The translations under genes and the position numbers were made by a program. Shown here piece by piece: positions 32,791 to 40,980 of a stretch of DNA of 64,000 nucleotides. The notes beneath the pieces were generated by a model. It was not told where the DNA came from. It searched no databases and saw only the letters and a program-made list of their open reading frames with translations. Origin of the DNA: Alkalimonas amylolytica (GTDB lineage Bacteria; Pseudomonadota; Gammaproteobacteria; Enterobacterales; Alteromonadaceae); contig NZ_FNRM01000006.1 in the NCBI RefSeq assembly GCF_900107845.1, positions 186,001 through 250,000 of the forward strand, in the 5' to 3' direction. The first letter of the stretch is position 1. Each line of letters opens with the position of its first letter.

Positions 32791-33126
32791 AGGACACGCA
32801 ATGGATAGCATGTGACTTTAGGATAAAGTCATTAAAGGGACCAGGCAGGACGCCACGATCGACAGGATTTCGATTGACTAGCGCAGATGGAACCCAAGGA
32901 TGAAGCAGGACCACTCAGGATGAGTGTGAGGCGGCAGGAAGCAGCTTCTAAGGATAATAGGACACGCAACGGACAGCAAGTGACTTTAGGATAAAGTCAT
33001 TAAAGGGACCAGGCAGGACGCCACGATCGACAGGATTTCGATTGACTAGCGCAGATGGAACCCAAGGATGAAGCAGGACCACTCAGGATGAGTGTGAGGC
33101 AGCAAGAAGCCACCTCTAAGGACAGC
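32791..33126 (+). repeat. 168-bp tandem duplication inside the CsrB-like RNA
   Basis: Copy A is 32791-32958 and copy B 32959-33126, exactly head to tail, with 11 differences by hand alignment (about 93% identity). A third copy seems to begin at 33127 (AGGACACG) but diverges at once. Positions 32815-32930 and 32983-33098 are identical. Each copy carries about 11 GGA motifs and the same hairpins. Confidence 0.95.
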
Positions 33127-33223
33127 AGGACACGGCAGGAAGCCAGGCAGGGAACCTTCGGGACGAGGGCACAGGAAGCCAGGCAAGGACAGCAACAGCA
33201 GGATGCTGAGCACAAGACGCAAG

Positions 33224-33257
33224 ACGGCCGCTATTTGTAGTGCGGCCGTTTTCTTTT
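33224..33257 (+). terminator. Terminator of the CsrB-like RNA
   Basis: The 8-bp stem ACGGCCGC/GCGGCCGT with a 10-base loop is followed by TTTTCTTTT on the plus strand. Confidence 0.9.
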
Positions 33258-33344
33258 GTGGCGGTTTCTTTTTTCCCCGATAAATAAATCCCGCTGCCCT
33301 TACCAAGCTGCAGCGAGATGATCTCACTACTTCCATAGAATTTT

Positions 33345-33427
33345 GGTGGCTCCAACCCTCAGGTTCCGGCGAATCCGGCTTTACCTCTGGGTAAGGCCGA
33401 ATCCGCGAGGCGCCGGGAGACGCCACC
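33345..33427. repeat. Large imperfect palindrome downstream of amtB
   Basis: An inner 17-bp stem (33369-33385 with 33390-33406, loop TCTG) is paired apart from three positions that would be wobble pairs in RNA. Outer GGTGGC/GCCACC ends (33345, 33422) complete it. No T-run follows on either strand, so it is not a standard terminator; a REP-like element or mRNA 3'-end stabiliser is possible. It occupies the gap between the CsrB-like RNA and the amtB stop. Confidence 0.55.
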
Positions 33428-33444
33428 GACATCTCCCGGTTCCA

Positions 33445-34716
33445 TTACTTTACTGAAGATACAAATTCCGGGTAGGCTTCCACACCACACTCACTCCGAT
33501 CGACCCCTTCGTATTCCGCCTGCTCGCTGACACGAATGCCCATCACTTGCTTCAGAATCGCCCACACCACCAGGCTGGTTGCAAAGACCCAGACAAAAAT
33601 AGTGGCGGCACCAATTAGCTGGCCGCTGAAGCTACTGTCGCTATTGGTTAATGGCACCAGTAACAGGCCAAACAAACCAACCACACCATGCACTGAGATG
33701 GCACCGACCGGATCGTCAATTTTCAACTTATCCATGCCGATAATAGCCCCGACCACGATACAGCCCGCAATGGCACCGAAGACCGTGGCTTGCAATGGCG
33801 TTGGGGTAGAAGGCTCCGCCGTAATAGCCACCAGACCCGCCAGGGCACCATTCAGCACCATGGTTAAATCAGCTTTACGAAACAGCACTACTGACAGGAT
33901 CAGAGCGCCAATGGCACCGGCGGCAGCTGCCGCATTGGTATTAACAAACACTATAGCTACTTCGTTGGCATTGGCCATATCGCCCAGCTTTAATACCGAA
34001 CCACCGTTAAAGCCAAACCAGCCCATCCACAGGATCAAAGTACCCAGGGTTGCCAACGGCATATTGGCGCCCGGAATTGCATGCGTTTTACCGTCCGCCG
34101 TGTACTTGCCTTTTCGGGCACCCAATAGCAGCACACCAGCCAATGCAGCAGAGGCGCCCGCCATATGCACTATGCCAGAACCAGCAAAGTCAGAAAAACC
34201 TAGCTCGCCCAAATCATACAAGCCAAACACTGGCAGCTCACCCCAGGTCCAGCCGCCTTGTACCGGGTAAATTACCCCAGTCAGCACCACAGCGAACACC
34301 AAAAAGGCCCACAGTTTCATCCGCTCTGCCACAGCACCAGATACTATCGACATCGCAGTTGCCACAAAGACCACCTGGAAGAAGAAATCCGAGGCGCCGG
34401 CGTAAATAGAGTCACCGGTAAAGCCATCTTCCCGCCCGGCAAATTCAGCCAGGGTAGCATCGACATCCAGCTCAGTAATGCCACTTAAAAAGAAGCCTCC
34501 CTGATACATCAACTGGTAGCCACAGATCAGGTACATGATGCAGGCAATGGAGTAAAGTGCGACGTTTTTCGTCAAAATTTCGGTGGTGTTTTTGGAGCGC
34601 ACCATACCAGCTTCCAACATGGAGAAGCCAGCGGCCATCCACATCACCAAGACACCACACATCAGAAAGTAGAAGGTGTCCATGGCAAACTGTAAGTGAT
34701 AAATTTGTTCTTGCAT
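33445..34716 (-). CDS. amtB: Ammonium transporter AmtB
   Basis: Inner-membrane ammonium channel, 423 aa with about eleven membrane helices. The pore twin histidines are in IVHMAGASAALAG and SVHGVVGLFGLL. The N-terminus starts directly with a membrane-spanning helix (FYFLMCGVLVMWMAAGFSMLEAG) and lacks the cleaved signal peptide of E. coli AmtB. The C-terminal cytoplasmic tail would contact GlnK, encoded 11 bases upstream in the same operon. Confidence 0.97.
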   Translation of the reverse strand: MQEQIYHLQFAMDTFYFLMCGVLVMWMAAGFSMLEAGMVRSKNTTEILTKNVALYSIACIMYLICGYQLMYQGGFFLSGITELDVDATLAEFAGREDGFTGDSIYAGASDFFFQVVFVATAMSIVSGAVAERMKLWAFLVFAVVLTGVIYPVQGGWTWGELPVFGLYDLGELGFSDFAGSGIVHMAGASAALAGVLLLGARKGKYTADGKTHAIPGANMPLATLGTLILWMGWFGFNGGSVLKLGDMANANEVAIVFVNTNAAAAAGAIGALILSVVLFRKADLTMVLNGALAGLVAITAEPSTPTPLQATVFGAIAGCIVVGAIIGMDKLKIDDPVGAISVHGVVGLFGLLLVPLTNSDSSFSGQLIGAATIFVWVFATSLVVWAILKQVMGIRVSEQAEYEGVDRSECGVEAYPEFVSSVK

Positions 34717-34727
34717 GCTGTTTCTCC

Positions 34728-35084
<357 letters not shown>

Positions 35085-35110
35085 TTATCGTTATGGTTGC
35101 CATCAGCATA

Positions 35111-35126
35111 AGGAAGTCGTGTGCCA
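35111..35126 (-). promoter_or_regulatory. Probable sigma-54 promoter of glnK-amtB
   Basis: On the minus strand TGGCAC and TTCCT are spaced exactly as in the sigma-54 consensus TGGCAC-N5-TTGCW, with one mismatch in the -12 element. The position upstream of glnK-amtB is as expected. Confidence 0.65.
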
Positions 35127-35181
35127 GTTTTGTAAGCGACTGAATCACAATGAATAAATTATTTATTTTGCGTTTAGCCAT

Positions 35182-35210
35182 AAAAAAACGCACCAAGAAG
35201 GTGCGTTTGT
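35182..35210 (-). terminator. Terminator after the YacL-family gene
   Basis: On the minus strand AACGCACC/GGTGCGTT with a five-base loop is followed by seven T, just after the stop of the yacL-like gene and upstream of the glnK promoter. Confidence 0.85.
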
Positions 35211-35229
35211 TCCCAGCAAAAGTGCAGGC

Positions 35230-35637
35230 TTAGCGGTAAGCGCCGTTCAGTTTGGCCTGTTGTCCAGCGACGAACACCTGCCATTGCTCTACCAGCTTAA
35301 TCAAATCGACCAGGCCACATTCTGCCTGTAAATTGTCCTCATCCAGCGTGAGCTCACTGCCAGCCAGTTTATCCGGCAAGGGTTCATGCTCCAGTTCCAG
35401 CAAAGAGTGATGGCACACCAGCACATCCCCATCTTCGACAAAGAGTGACCAGTTCTTGCCCTGATACTGCCAGCTGCTGTGCTGACCTAACGCATGCAGC
35501 TCCCGCAGCAGCCCATGATAACCTGCCTGATCCAGCACAAATTCATCCAGCAGGAAACGAGCTATCGCATCCTGCTCGGATGGTAGCTGCAAACTAAAAT
35601 TGCCACTGTCCCGGCTGTAATAAAATTCGTAATCCAC
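35230..35637 (-). CDS. yacL: YacL family protein (UPF0231)
   Basis: A 135-aa acidic cytoplasmic protein of unknown function. The start MDYEFYYSRDSGNF, the W-Q-Y...W-S-L-F-V-E segment and the C-terminal CGLVDLIKLVEQWQVFV resemble the YacL family, which is often encoded near pyruvate dehydrogenase or aconitase genes. Translation begins at GTG 35637, with AGGAGG eight bases upstream; upstream in-frame codons extend the frame without family similarity. Confidence 0.82.
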   Translation of the reverse strand: MDYEFYYSRDSGNFSLQLPSEQDAIARFLLDEFVLDQAGYHGLLRELHALGQHSSWQYQGKNWSLFVEDGDVLVCHHSLLELEHEPLPDKLAGSELTLDEDNLQAECGLVDLIKLVEQWQVFVAGQQAKLNGAYR

Positions 35638-35698
35638 AGTGCTTACCTCCTGCTCTGGATTATAGCGCAAAGCCAACCACCATGCTGTGCATCGACGG

Positions 35699-37207
35699 CT
35701 ATTTCCGCTCAGGGCACTGATAACAGGATGGCTGGCGCGGGCAACTGGTGCCGCGCGAGCAAATCAGCTCAGCTGGCTTATCCAGGCTGCGGCTTATCCA
35801 GTTGATATTCAGAATATTGGCCACACTGATCAAGGGGCTTCGGACCGAACCAGGGATCTTCGCACCGCCCCCTTCGGCAATGCAGCGTGCTTTCATATCG
35901 GCCGCCAGGCTATCGGCATCCACCCCTTGCGCTTCCAAAGCTGGGTTCAGGTCAATACCGGCGCAGAGCACATGCGCATTACCGGCCAGATCCTTTACCC
36001 GCACCGATTCGCAGCAGTAAATGCGCGGCCGGCCATGCACATCCAGCAGCGATAGTTGAGCTGAGCTGCCCTCACCAGGCACATCAAACATGCGAAAGAC
36101 CGCCCAGTGCTGGCAAGGGTCATCGACCGCTCGCATATTGCCCCACGGCAGTGGGATGCCATTGCCCCGATACACAGCTTTCAGTTTACCTGGCGTATAG
36201 GCGTCAAAGTAATGCCAATGCGGGTAGCTGGATACCGCCGTCATCCGCCGCATCGCTACCGAAGCCGACACTTCAGCCAGTTTATGGCTACTGATTTCAT
36301 AACCGTGGCGGTCCAATAACTGGCGAAACGGCACTTTTGGACACAGCAACGCCCCGGCAAAAAAACTGGACTCAAAGTCACGCCAGGCATGCAGAATATC
36401 TTCCGGTGACACCCGGTCGGTCACCATAGCACCGGCGTTGTGCGCTCCCCCAACCGACATAGCGCTTTTCACGCCATCTTTGTTGTGCAACACAGCATGA
36501 CCAATATGCACCGCCAGTTCGTATTTCAGTCGGGTTGGAAACTGCTGCAACAATCGGTTCAGTTTTAGCGCTTTGGGCGGCTCGAACCAGGACGTAGGGA
36601 CATTGTTGCTGCGTACGCCCAGCTCATCCAGCACTTCGGCCGGCGCTTCATCGAACCAGCTGATGTGCAAGCCTTGCGCCTTTGCTAGTTGCAGCAAGTC
36701 CTCGACACTCAGCGGCATCCGCTTTAAACCAATTTCTTCAGCCGCTCGCTCCAGCTCGGGAAAATGATTCTGATGATGCTCCTGATGAGCCCGGATCAGT
36801 AACTGGGCAAACTGACGCGAACTGGTGCCGGTTTGCGACAGCATTTCTGGCAAAGCAATTTGCAGAATATCTGGCGAGAACAAGAAACCCGGCTCCAGTG
36901 GCATGCCATGAATGCCGCCACGGCTGCCTTTATTAGGAATAATATCTTCCTGCTGCTCCTCACCATCCAAAAACCAATCCAGTGGCTTTTGAAAAACCTC
37001 GGCAATCACTTCCAACATCTCGACACTGGGCACCCGCTTACCCCGCTCGATCATCGACAAGTACGAGACCGAGGGTGCGTACTCAGGACTGACCCGCACA
37101 CAACGCGTCGACAAATCATCCATGGTTAAGTGATTGCGTTTACGCAAGTTTCGTATTTTTGTGCCCAGAAAGTGGGACTTTCGCAGTAAGGATTTATTGG
37201 CTTTCAT
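35699..37207 (-). CDS. XRE-family regulator with degenerate ImmA/IrrE-like domain
   Basis: A 502-aa protein. The N-terminal helix-turn-helix (about residues 18-75: IRNLRKRNHLTMDDLS, YLSMIERGKRVPSVEMLE) binds DNA. A middle region resembles ImmA/IrrE peptidases, but where HELGH is expected it reads VHIGH, so the catalytic His-Glu are lost. The long C-terminal part ends with a four-cysteine cluster (CSRGTSCPRQPSCYQC) that could bind metal. Similar proteins (DUF3612-type, ScfR-like) regulate acetate or short-chain acid metabolism in relatives; that role is inference. The start MKANKS at 37207 has no clear ribosome site. TGTAAAAT-type direct repeats lie immediately upstream. Confidence 0.75.
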   Translation of the reverse strand: MKANKSLLRKSHFLGTKIRNLRKRNHLTMDDLSTRCVRVSPEYAPSVSYLSMIERGKRVPSVEMLEVIAEVFQKPLDWFLDGEEQQEDIIPNKGSRGGIHGMPLEPGFLFSPDILQIALPEMLSQTGTSSRQFAQLLIRAHQEHHQNHFPELERAAEEIGLKRMPLSVEDLLQLAKAQGLHISWFDEAPAEVLDELGVRSNNVPTSWFEPPKALKLNRLLQQFPTRLKYELAVHIGHAVLHNKDGVKSAMSVGGAHNAGAMVTDRVSPEDILHAWRDFESSFFAGALLCPKVPFRQLLDRHGYEISSHKLAEVSASVAMRRMTAVSSYPHWHYFDAYTPGKLKAVYRGNGIPLPWGNMRAVDDPCQHWAVFRMFDVPGEGSSAQLSLLDVHGRPRIYCCESVRVKDLAGNAHVLCAGIDLNPALEAQGVDADSLAADMKARCIAEGGGAKIPGSVRSPLISVANILNINWISRSLDKPAELICSRGTSCPRQPSCYQCPERK

Positions 37208-37210
37208 TTT

Positions 37211-37232
37211 GTAAAATTCACACTGTAAAATT
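37211..37232. promoter_or_regulatory. Direct repeats before the XRE-regulator start
   Basis: Two TGTAAAAT units 14-15 bases apart sit just before the ATG at 37207, in the interval shared with the divergent 163-aa gene. Repeats at a regulator's own start may be its operator; nothing else supports this. Confidence 0.3.
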
Positions 37233-37366
37233 TTTATTGTCAAATTACTCTAAAAATTAGCCTAGACTAAAAATCGAGCAAGGGCAATAACTCCCTGCCG
37301 GTACCCGACAGCACCAGTGGCATGAACCACGGGCAAACCATACGGATAGAGAGTGAGGAATTGACA

Positions 37367-37858
37367 ATGAATACGATGACACAAGCCGCCACCACAAAGC
37401 GCGATGTTCAACCGCTGATCCAGCAAGAAATCAGCCAGATCCATCAATTGAACGAACATCATGTGCAGCAAGTCATGGCGTATTCCAAAGGCTTGCTGGA
37501 TAAGCTATTTCCGCTAACGGAAGGCTCGCACCGCGATGTCTGCCAGTACGAAGTGTACTACCAGCATCTGCTGGCTTACTTTGCCGATGGACGCAAAGCA
37601 GGCCTGCAACAACCCGGTCAGTTTGTCGCTTTATGTGGCCGTAAAAGCGCACCGGATGCCATTGTATTGATGCAGGATGGCCGCCATGTTGAAATCAGCC
37701 TGGGTCACTGCGAACACAGCGATGCGGCCGGCATCAATGATATTCAGATTGAGCTGCCTGAACAGCAAGCCTGGTTCAGCCTGGTGCATGGCCGCCAGTT
37801 CGCCGCCACCAGCAAGCAGTTCACAGCACCGGATGGCGAGGATTACCAGATTGATTAA
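37367..37858 (+). CDS. Unknown protein divergent from the XRE regulator
   Basis: A 163-aa soluble protein, not firmly recognised. It starts MNTMTQAATTKRDVQPLIQQ with AGGA seven bases upstream. A helical first half (QVMAYSKGLLDKLFPLTEGSH, YEVYYQHLLAYFADG) is followed by a beta-rich second half with PDAIVLMQDGRHVEI, DAAGINDIQIE and FTAPDGEDYQID. These phrases faintly recall the N-terminal part of malate synthases, which sit next to DUF3612-type regulators in some relatives; if so this would be a truncated remnant. Equally it may be a complete small protein. It is separated by ten bases from a convergent gene. Confidence 0.65.
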   Translation: MNTMTQAATTKRDVQPLIQQEISQIHQLNEHHVQQVMAYSKGLLDKLFPLTEGSHRDVCQYEVYYQHLLAYFADGRKAGLQQPGQFVALCGRKSAPDAIVLMQDGRHVEISLGHCEHSDAAGINDIQIELPEQQAWFSLVHGRQFAATSKQFTAPDGEDYQID

Positions 37859-37868
37859 AGCAGAGCCG

Positions 37869-38708
37869 TTAATCCGGTAAATCCAGCTGATACTCAGTAC
37901 GAAGAGCCCTGTACTCAGGGCTTTGCACAAAATCGACTAAGGCCTGATTAAAGGCCTGTATTTGGGCAGAGCTCAGCAAGCTACGTCGACTAAAAGCAAA
38001 GTAAATGTCCACCGCAGCGAGAAAAGGTTGCAGGATCTCAAAGGGTGGATTTTGCTGCTGCATCAGAGCAGAACGACTTACCGTCAGATAGGAAGCAATA
38101 CCAAGCTTCAGTCGACCATGAGCCAGCAGATGCAATAACATAGTATCGGACTCCACCATGGTCAACGCATTCAATGGCAAAGCATCCAATACTTCGCCAT
38201 AGGAAAACCCCCGTACCAGCGCCACTTCTTTCATAGCCAGTGCATGCTCATCGCCATCAAACTCAGTATCACAGGGTCGATGGCACAACAACACGATCGC
38301 ATCCTGCAAATAACTGACATCGCTAAAGAGAAATTGCTCAGCCCGGCTGTCGGTATGGTACATCACCAGAACCAGATCCGCTCTGCCTTCCTGCACATGA
38401 TGCATTAAGCGTTTCCAGGGCAAGCGCTGCCAACGGACTGAAAGCGCTAACTGCTGACTCACCGCGAGCAATACCCTTACTGAAAAACCATCCATCTCCC
38501 CTTGAGTATTCTGATAATAAAAAGGCGGATAATCTTCAGCAGCAATCGCAACGCGAAGCGTGTCTGACATTTGGAAGGTGTTCGTCGCAGGAGCTGGCTG
38601 AGTTGCAAAGAGGTGTGAGGAGAACAAGAGCAACCCACAAAGCAGGTAGGTACGGTACCAGGATACCATACGCCGGGGCCAGGAATACCCATTCAGTCCG
38701 GCAGCCAT
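37869..38708 (-). CDS. Periplasmic solute-binding protein (amino-acid type, PBPb fold)
   Basis: A 279-aa exported protein of the bacterial extracellular solute-binding family 3. A signal segment (MVSWYRTYLLCGLLLFSSHLFA) is preceded by a short extension; the true start may be the ATG at 38669, although AGGA lies eight bases before 38708. The mature part shows LRVAIAAEDYPPFYY, GEMDGFSVRVLLAVSQ, GRADLVLVMYHTDSRAEQFLFS and a C-terminal FNQALVDFVQSPEYR. No permease or ATPase gene is adjacent, as in many Alteromonadales orphan binding proteins whose ligand is unknown. Four cysteines, two in LLCHRPCDTE, are unusual. Confidence 0.85.
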   Translation of the reverse strand: MAAGLNGYSWPRRMVSWYRTYLLCGLLLFSSHLFATQPAPATNTFQMSDTLRVAIAAEDYPPFYYQNTQGEMDGFSVRVLLAVSQQLALSVRWQRLPWKRLMHHVQEGRADLVLVMYHTDSRAEQFLFSDVSYLQDAIVLLCHRPCDTEFDGDEHALAMKEVALVRGFSYGEVLDALPLNALTMVESDTMLLHLLAHGRLKLGIASYLTVSRSALMQQQNPPFEILQPFLAAVDIYFAFSRRSLLSSAQIQAFNQALVDFVQSPEYRALRTEYQLDLPD

Positions 38709-38836
38709 AACAAGCATCCTTCTGAAACTTCCATGTACTAAGCATAGCCACTTGTTAACAAGCCGACAGATTAGAAATGACTAATAATCATTTTTTTAGA
38801 GGTTTATCTTCTATATGGTGCTTTCCTGCCCCCATT

Positions 38837-39229
38837 CTATTGCAGTAAATTTAAAGCCTCCGGAACAAAAGGCCGTCCCTTTGCATTAACCGCCGTGCCA
38901 ATCACCAAAGCTTCCAACATCACTTTCTGATCGTCACTGCGGATCACCTGCTGGCGAAAACCAAAGCGCAGTTTTGAGATGGGTTCATAAGCGACCGTGA
39001 CCACGAAGTGATCGCCGCTTTGCAAGGGTGCTTTGTAATCCATTTCTGAGCGCACCACCACCAGATTCACCTGCTGACGAGCCAGCTCAGCGAAATCAAT
39101 GCCTTTGCTGTGCAAAAATTCATGGCGGGCATGCTCCAGGTAGTTGAAATAAACGCCGTTATTCACAATACCTTGCATGTCGCACTCGTAATCACGTACT
39201 TTAAATTCCAGTTCAAATCGCTCAGTCAT
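38837..39229 (-). CDS. Acyl-CoA thioesterase (4HBT/YbgC-type hotdog fold)
   Basis: A 130-aa hotdog-fold protein. The motif VRDYECDMQGIVNNGVYFNYLEHAR contains the catalytic Asp and the N-terminal hotdog helix of 4-hydroxybenzoyl-CoA thioesterase-like enzymes. It probably hydrolyses short or medium acyl-CoA; the substrate is unknown. It is a single gene. Confidence 0.9.
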   Translation of the reverse strand: MTERFELEFKVRDYECDMQGIVNNGVYFNYLEHARHEFLHSKGIDFAELARQQVNLVVVRSEMDYKAPLQSGDHFVVTVAYEPISKLRFGFRQQVIRSDDQKVMLEALVIGTAVNAKGRPFVPEALNLLQ

Positions 39230-39331
39230 ACAATGATGCTCTCCCGCACGTGCATTACAAACAGTAACAAATAAACGTTATTCAATAGAGTACTTTTAGT
39301 GTAAAAATAGTAAAAAATTAAGGAGTTCTCT

Positions 39332-39988
39332 ATGAAGGATCATTTTACCAGACTTTTACTGCTTAGCTGTAGCTTGCTACTCATCGCTTGCTCTAGCGAT
39401 GACGATGAATTTGGCAAGGTTGAAACCTTTGTCTCCCAGCGTACCCTGGAGTTTGGCCCCGTTTTGCAGCAGTGTAGCGGCTTGCCTTTTGGCTATATGG
39501 CCTGCTTTGAAGGCACCGATGCCGAAGGCAACCTCAACCTGATTGGCTATTTCTCCACCGAAGACTTTCGTTATGAATGGGGTTATAATTATCGCTTAAG
39601 AATCGAAACAACCACCGTGGTTGACCCTAGGATCAGCAAACCTTTAACGACCATTCGGTTGCTTGAGCCTTATCAGAAAACAGCGGCTGATTTGTCCGCG
39701 CCCTTCGAAATATCACTGCTTTCACTTGAATACAGTTTTTCCACGGAAGAGGATGGCTATCGCTTGTTTAGTAGGGAGCTGGTGTGTCTGGCAGACTCCG
39801 ATTGCATCTTGCTGGCAGACTTACTCGAGCATGAAGAAATGTCGGTGCGTCTGGAGATCATGGTCCCCGAACACAGTGATGAGCCACTGACCCTGATAAA
39901 AGTGATTTGCTTTGAACCAACGGATCTGAACTATACCTATCCATCCCAAGCAACCTGTGCCTTTGGCAACTACCGTGATGAAGACTAG
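39332..39988 (+). CDS. Lipoprotein, DUF4377-like
   Basis: A 218-aa predicted lipoprotein. The signal LLLLSCSLLLIACSS has a lipobox with Cys20, followed by an Asp-rich linker. The segment around residues 68-95 (NLIGYFSTEDFRYEWGYNYRLRIE) resembles the DUF4377 pattern of aromatic and Gly residues. Several further cysteines could form disulfides. Function unknown. AAGGAG lies before the ATG. Confidence 0.8.
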   Translation: MKDHFTRLLLLSCSLLLIACSSDDDEFGKVETFVSQRTLEFGPVLQQCSGLPFGYMACFEGTDAEGNLNLIGYFSTEDFRYEWGYNYRLRIETTTVVDPRISKPLTTIRLLEPYQKTAADLSAPFEISLLSLEYSFSTEEDGYRLFSRELVCLADSDCILLADLLEHEEMSVRLEIMVPEHSDEPLTLIKVICFEPTDLNYTYPSQATCAFGNYRDED

Positions 39989-40020
39989 GTTCAATGACAG
40001 GTTTGCTCAATGCAGACCCG

Positions 40021-40572
40021 TCATCGTAACGGATCATCTGGGTCGGTAGTTTTAGCAACTGAGTCTGTTTTCCTGCGGCGGAACAAATGGCCATTGCGCT
40101 CTGTCCATTCGCTGTATGTGCGGTGCACCCCCCGGCGCATCGCCGAAGACGAATTTTCCAGCACATCGATACCTACCAGCACAGCCACCACCAATAGGGA
40201 TAACTTGATAGCCGCCGCATCCTGACCAATTCCTATGCAAACGCCAACGGCTGCCAGCATCCAAATAGTTGCAGCGGAGGTTACACCCAGTACCATACCA
40301 TCGCGGGTCAGCATTACACCCGCGCCTAAGAAACCCACCCCGGTAATCACCTGGCCAATAATCCGGGAAGGATCGGTCATTTCGGTATTGGTCGACACCG
40401 AGGCAGCAATAAACACATAGGTACCCAGTACAATTAAAATCGAGGTACGAATACCAGCTGGCTTACCACGCAATTGCCGCTCCAGGCCAATTACAAAACC
40501 ACAAAACAAAGCAGTGGCAATTTCCTGCCAGGCCAGTGGGCTTAAATCCAATAGCTCAGACAGTTCCATCAT
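40021..40572 (-). CDS. MgtC/SapB family membrane protein
   Basis: A 183-aa inner-membrane protein with about five helices. The N-terminal signature FVIGLERQLRGKPAGIRTSILI and the GVGFLGAGVML segment define the MgtC/SapB family, in which MgtC inhibits the F-type ATP synthase under Mg limitation or acid stress. The C-terminal regulatory domain of Salmonella MgtC is missing, replaced by a short basic tail. Its start overlaps the rof stop (ATGA). Confidence 0.92.
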   Translation of the reverse strand: MMELSELLDLSPLAWQEIATALFCGFVIGLERQLRGKPAGIRTSILIVLGTYVFIAASVSTNTEMTDPSRIIGQVITGVGFLGAGVMLTRDGMVLGVTSAATIWMLAAVGVCIGIGQDAAAIKLSLLVVAVLVGIDVLENSSSAMRRGVHRTYSEWTERNGHLFRRRKTDSVAKTTDPDDPLR

Positions 40573-40838
40573 TTGGGAGCTTCCTGCAGCTTCAGCTGTA
40601 TTGCTTCACCATCCGTCTGGCCGCAGTCATGCAGCGGTTGAATACTGGCGATAGCCAGCATAGGAATCGCCCGCTCACCGCTGGCAGTTTCGCATAGCAG
40701 GTACTCTTGCTCGACCGTATTGCGGGTATCTGTCGCTCTTACTGTCAGGGCCGTGCCATCCAGTAAATTCAACAACAGCAGCTGCCGGCGCAAACAAAAA
40801 ATCTCTACCCAATCGTGCTGATCGCAGTCGATAATCAT
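40569..40838 (-). CDS. rof: Rho-binding antiterminator (Rof/YaeO family)
   Basis: An 89-aa protein. The pattern IDCDQHDWVEIFC at the start, LLDGTALTVRATD and the EYLLCETASGERAIPMLAIASI core match Rof, which binds the Rho hexamer and blocks RNA loading. The ATG at 40838 has GGAA six bases upstream; a TTG four codons earlier is possible. It is translationally coupled to the MgtC-like gene. In Salmonella mgtC expression is controlled by Rho, so this pairing is suggestive, but a functional link is inference. Confidence 0.82.
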   Translation of the reverse strand: MIIDCDQHDWVEIFCLRRQLLLLNLLDGTALTVRATDTRNTVEQEYLLCETASGERAIPMLAIASIQPLHDCGQTDGEAIQLKLQEAPK

Positions 40839-40980
40839 ACAAGTTTCCAAGGCGATGTGATTGATTTGAGTGTAGCTCAGTTATCAACCCAAACAACCTT
40901 AAGCACCAGATTTCAACACCTTGTTGCAACTGAAGTCGCGACAGAATTGATAGGAGAGCCTTCAACCGGCAGCAAAGCCC

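Larger units (their letters stand above)
32564..33257 (+). ncRNA. csrB: Very long CsrB/RsmB-family CsrA-sequestering RNA
   Basis: A region without a convincing ORF holds 42 GGA motifs by hand count, mostly AGGA or CAGGAT/CAGGAC. Many sit in loops of short hairpins: TGTCA/TGACA (32564), GTTC/GAAC (32580), GGTTC/GAACC (32675), GGTC/GACC (32724), TGACTTTA/TAAAGTCA with a bare GGA loop (32813, 32981), ATCGA/TCGAT (32858), CACTC/GAGTG (32912). This is the architecture of CsrB/RsmZ RNAs, which titrate CsrA. At about 690 nt it is far longer than the roughly 370-nt E. coli CsrB. The length is partly due to a 168-bp internal duplication. A GacA-type box upstream, a terminator at the end and barA in the same window support the call. 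The exact 5' end is inferred. Confidence 0.9.

Noticed and set aside
32791-33126. CRISPR-like array
   Set aside because: Only two long adjacent copies with no spacers and no cas genes; it is a tandem duplication inside an RNA gene.
32726-33432. Several ORFs over the CsrB-like region (for example minus strand 33046-33432, plus strand 33055-33240)
   Set aside because: They have low-complexity products, no ribosome sites or recognisable families, and span the GGA-hairpin RNA and its tandem duplication; the RNA explains the sequence better.
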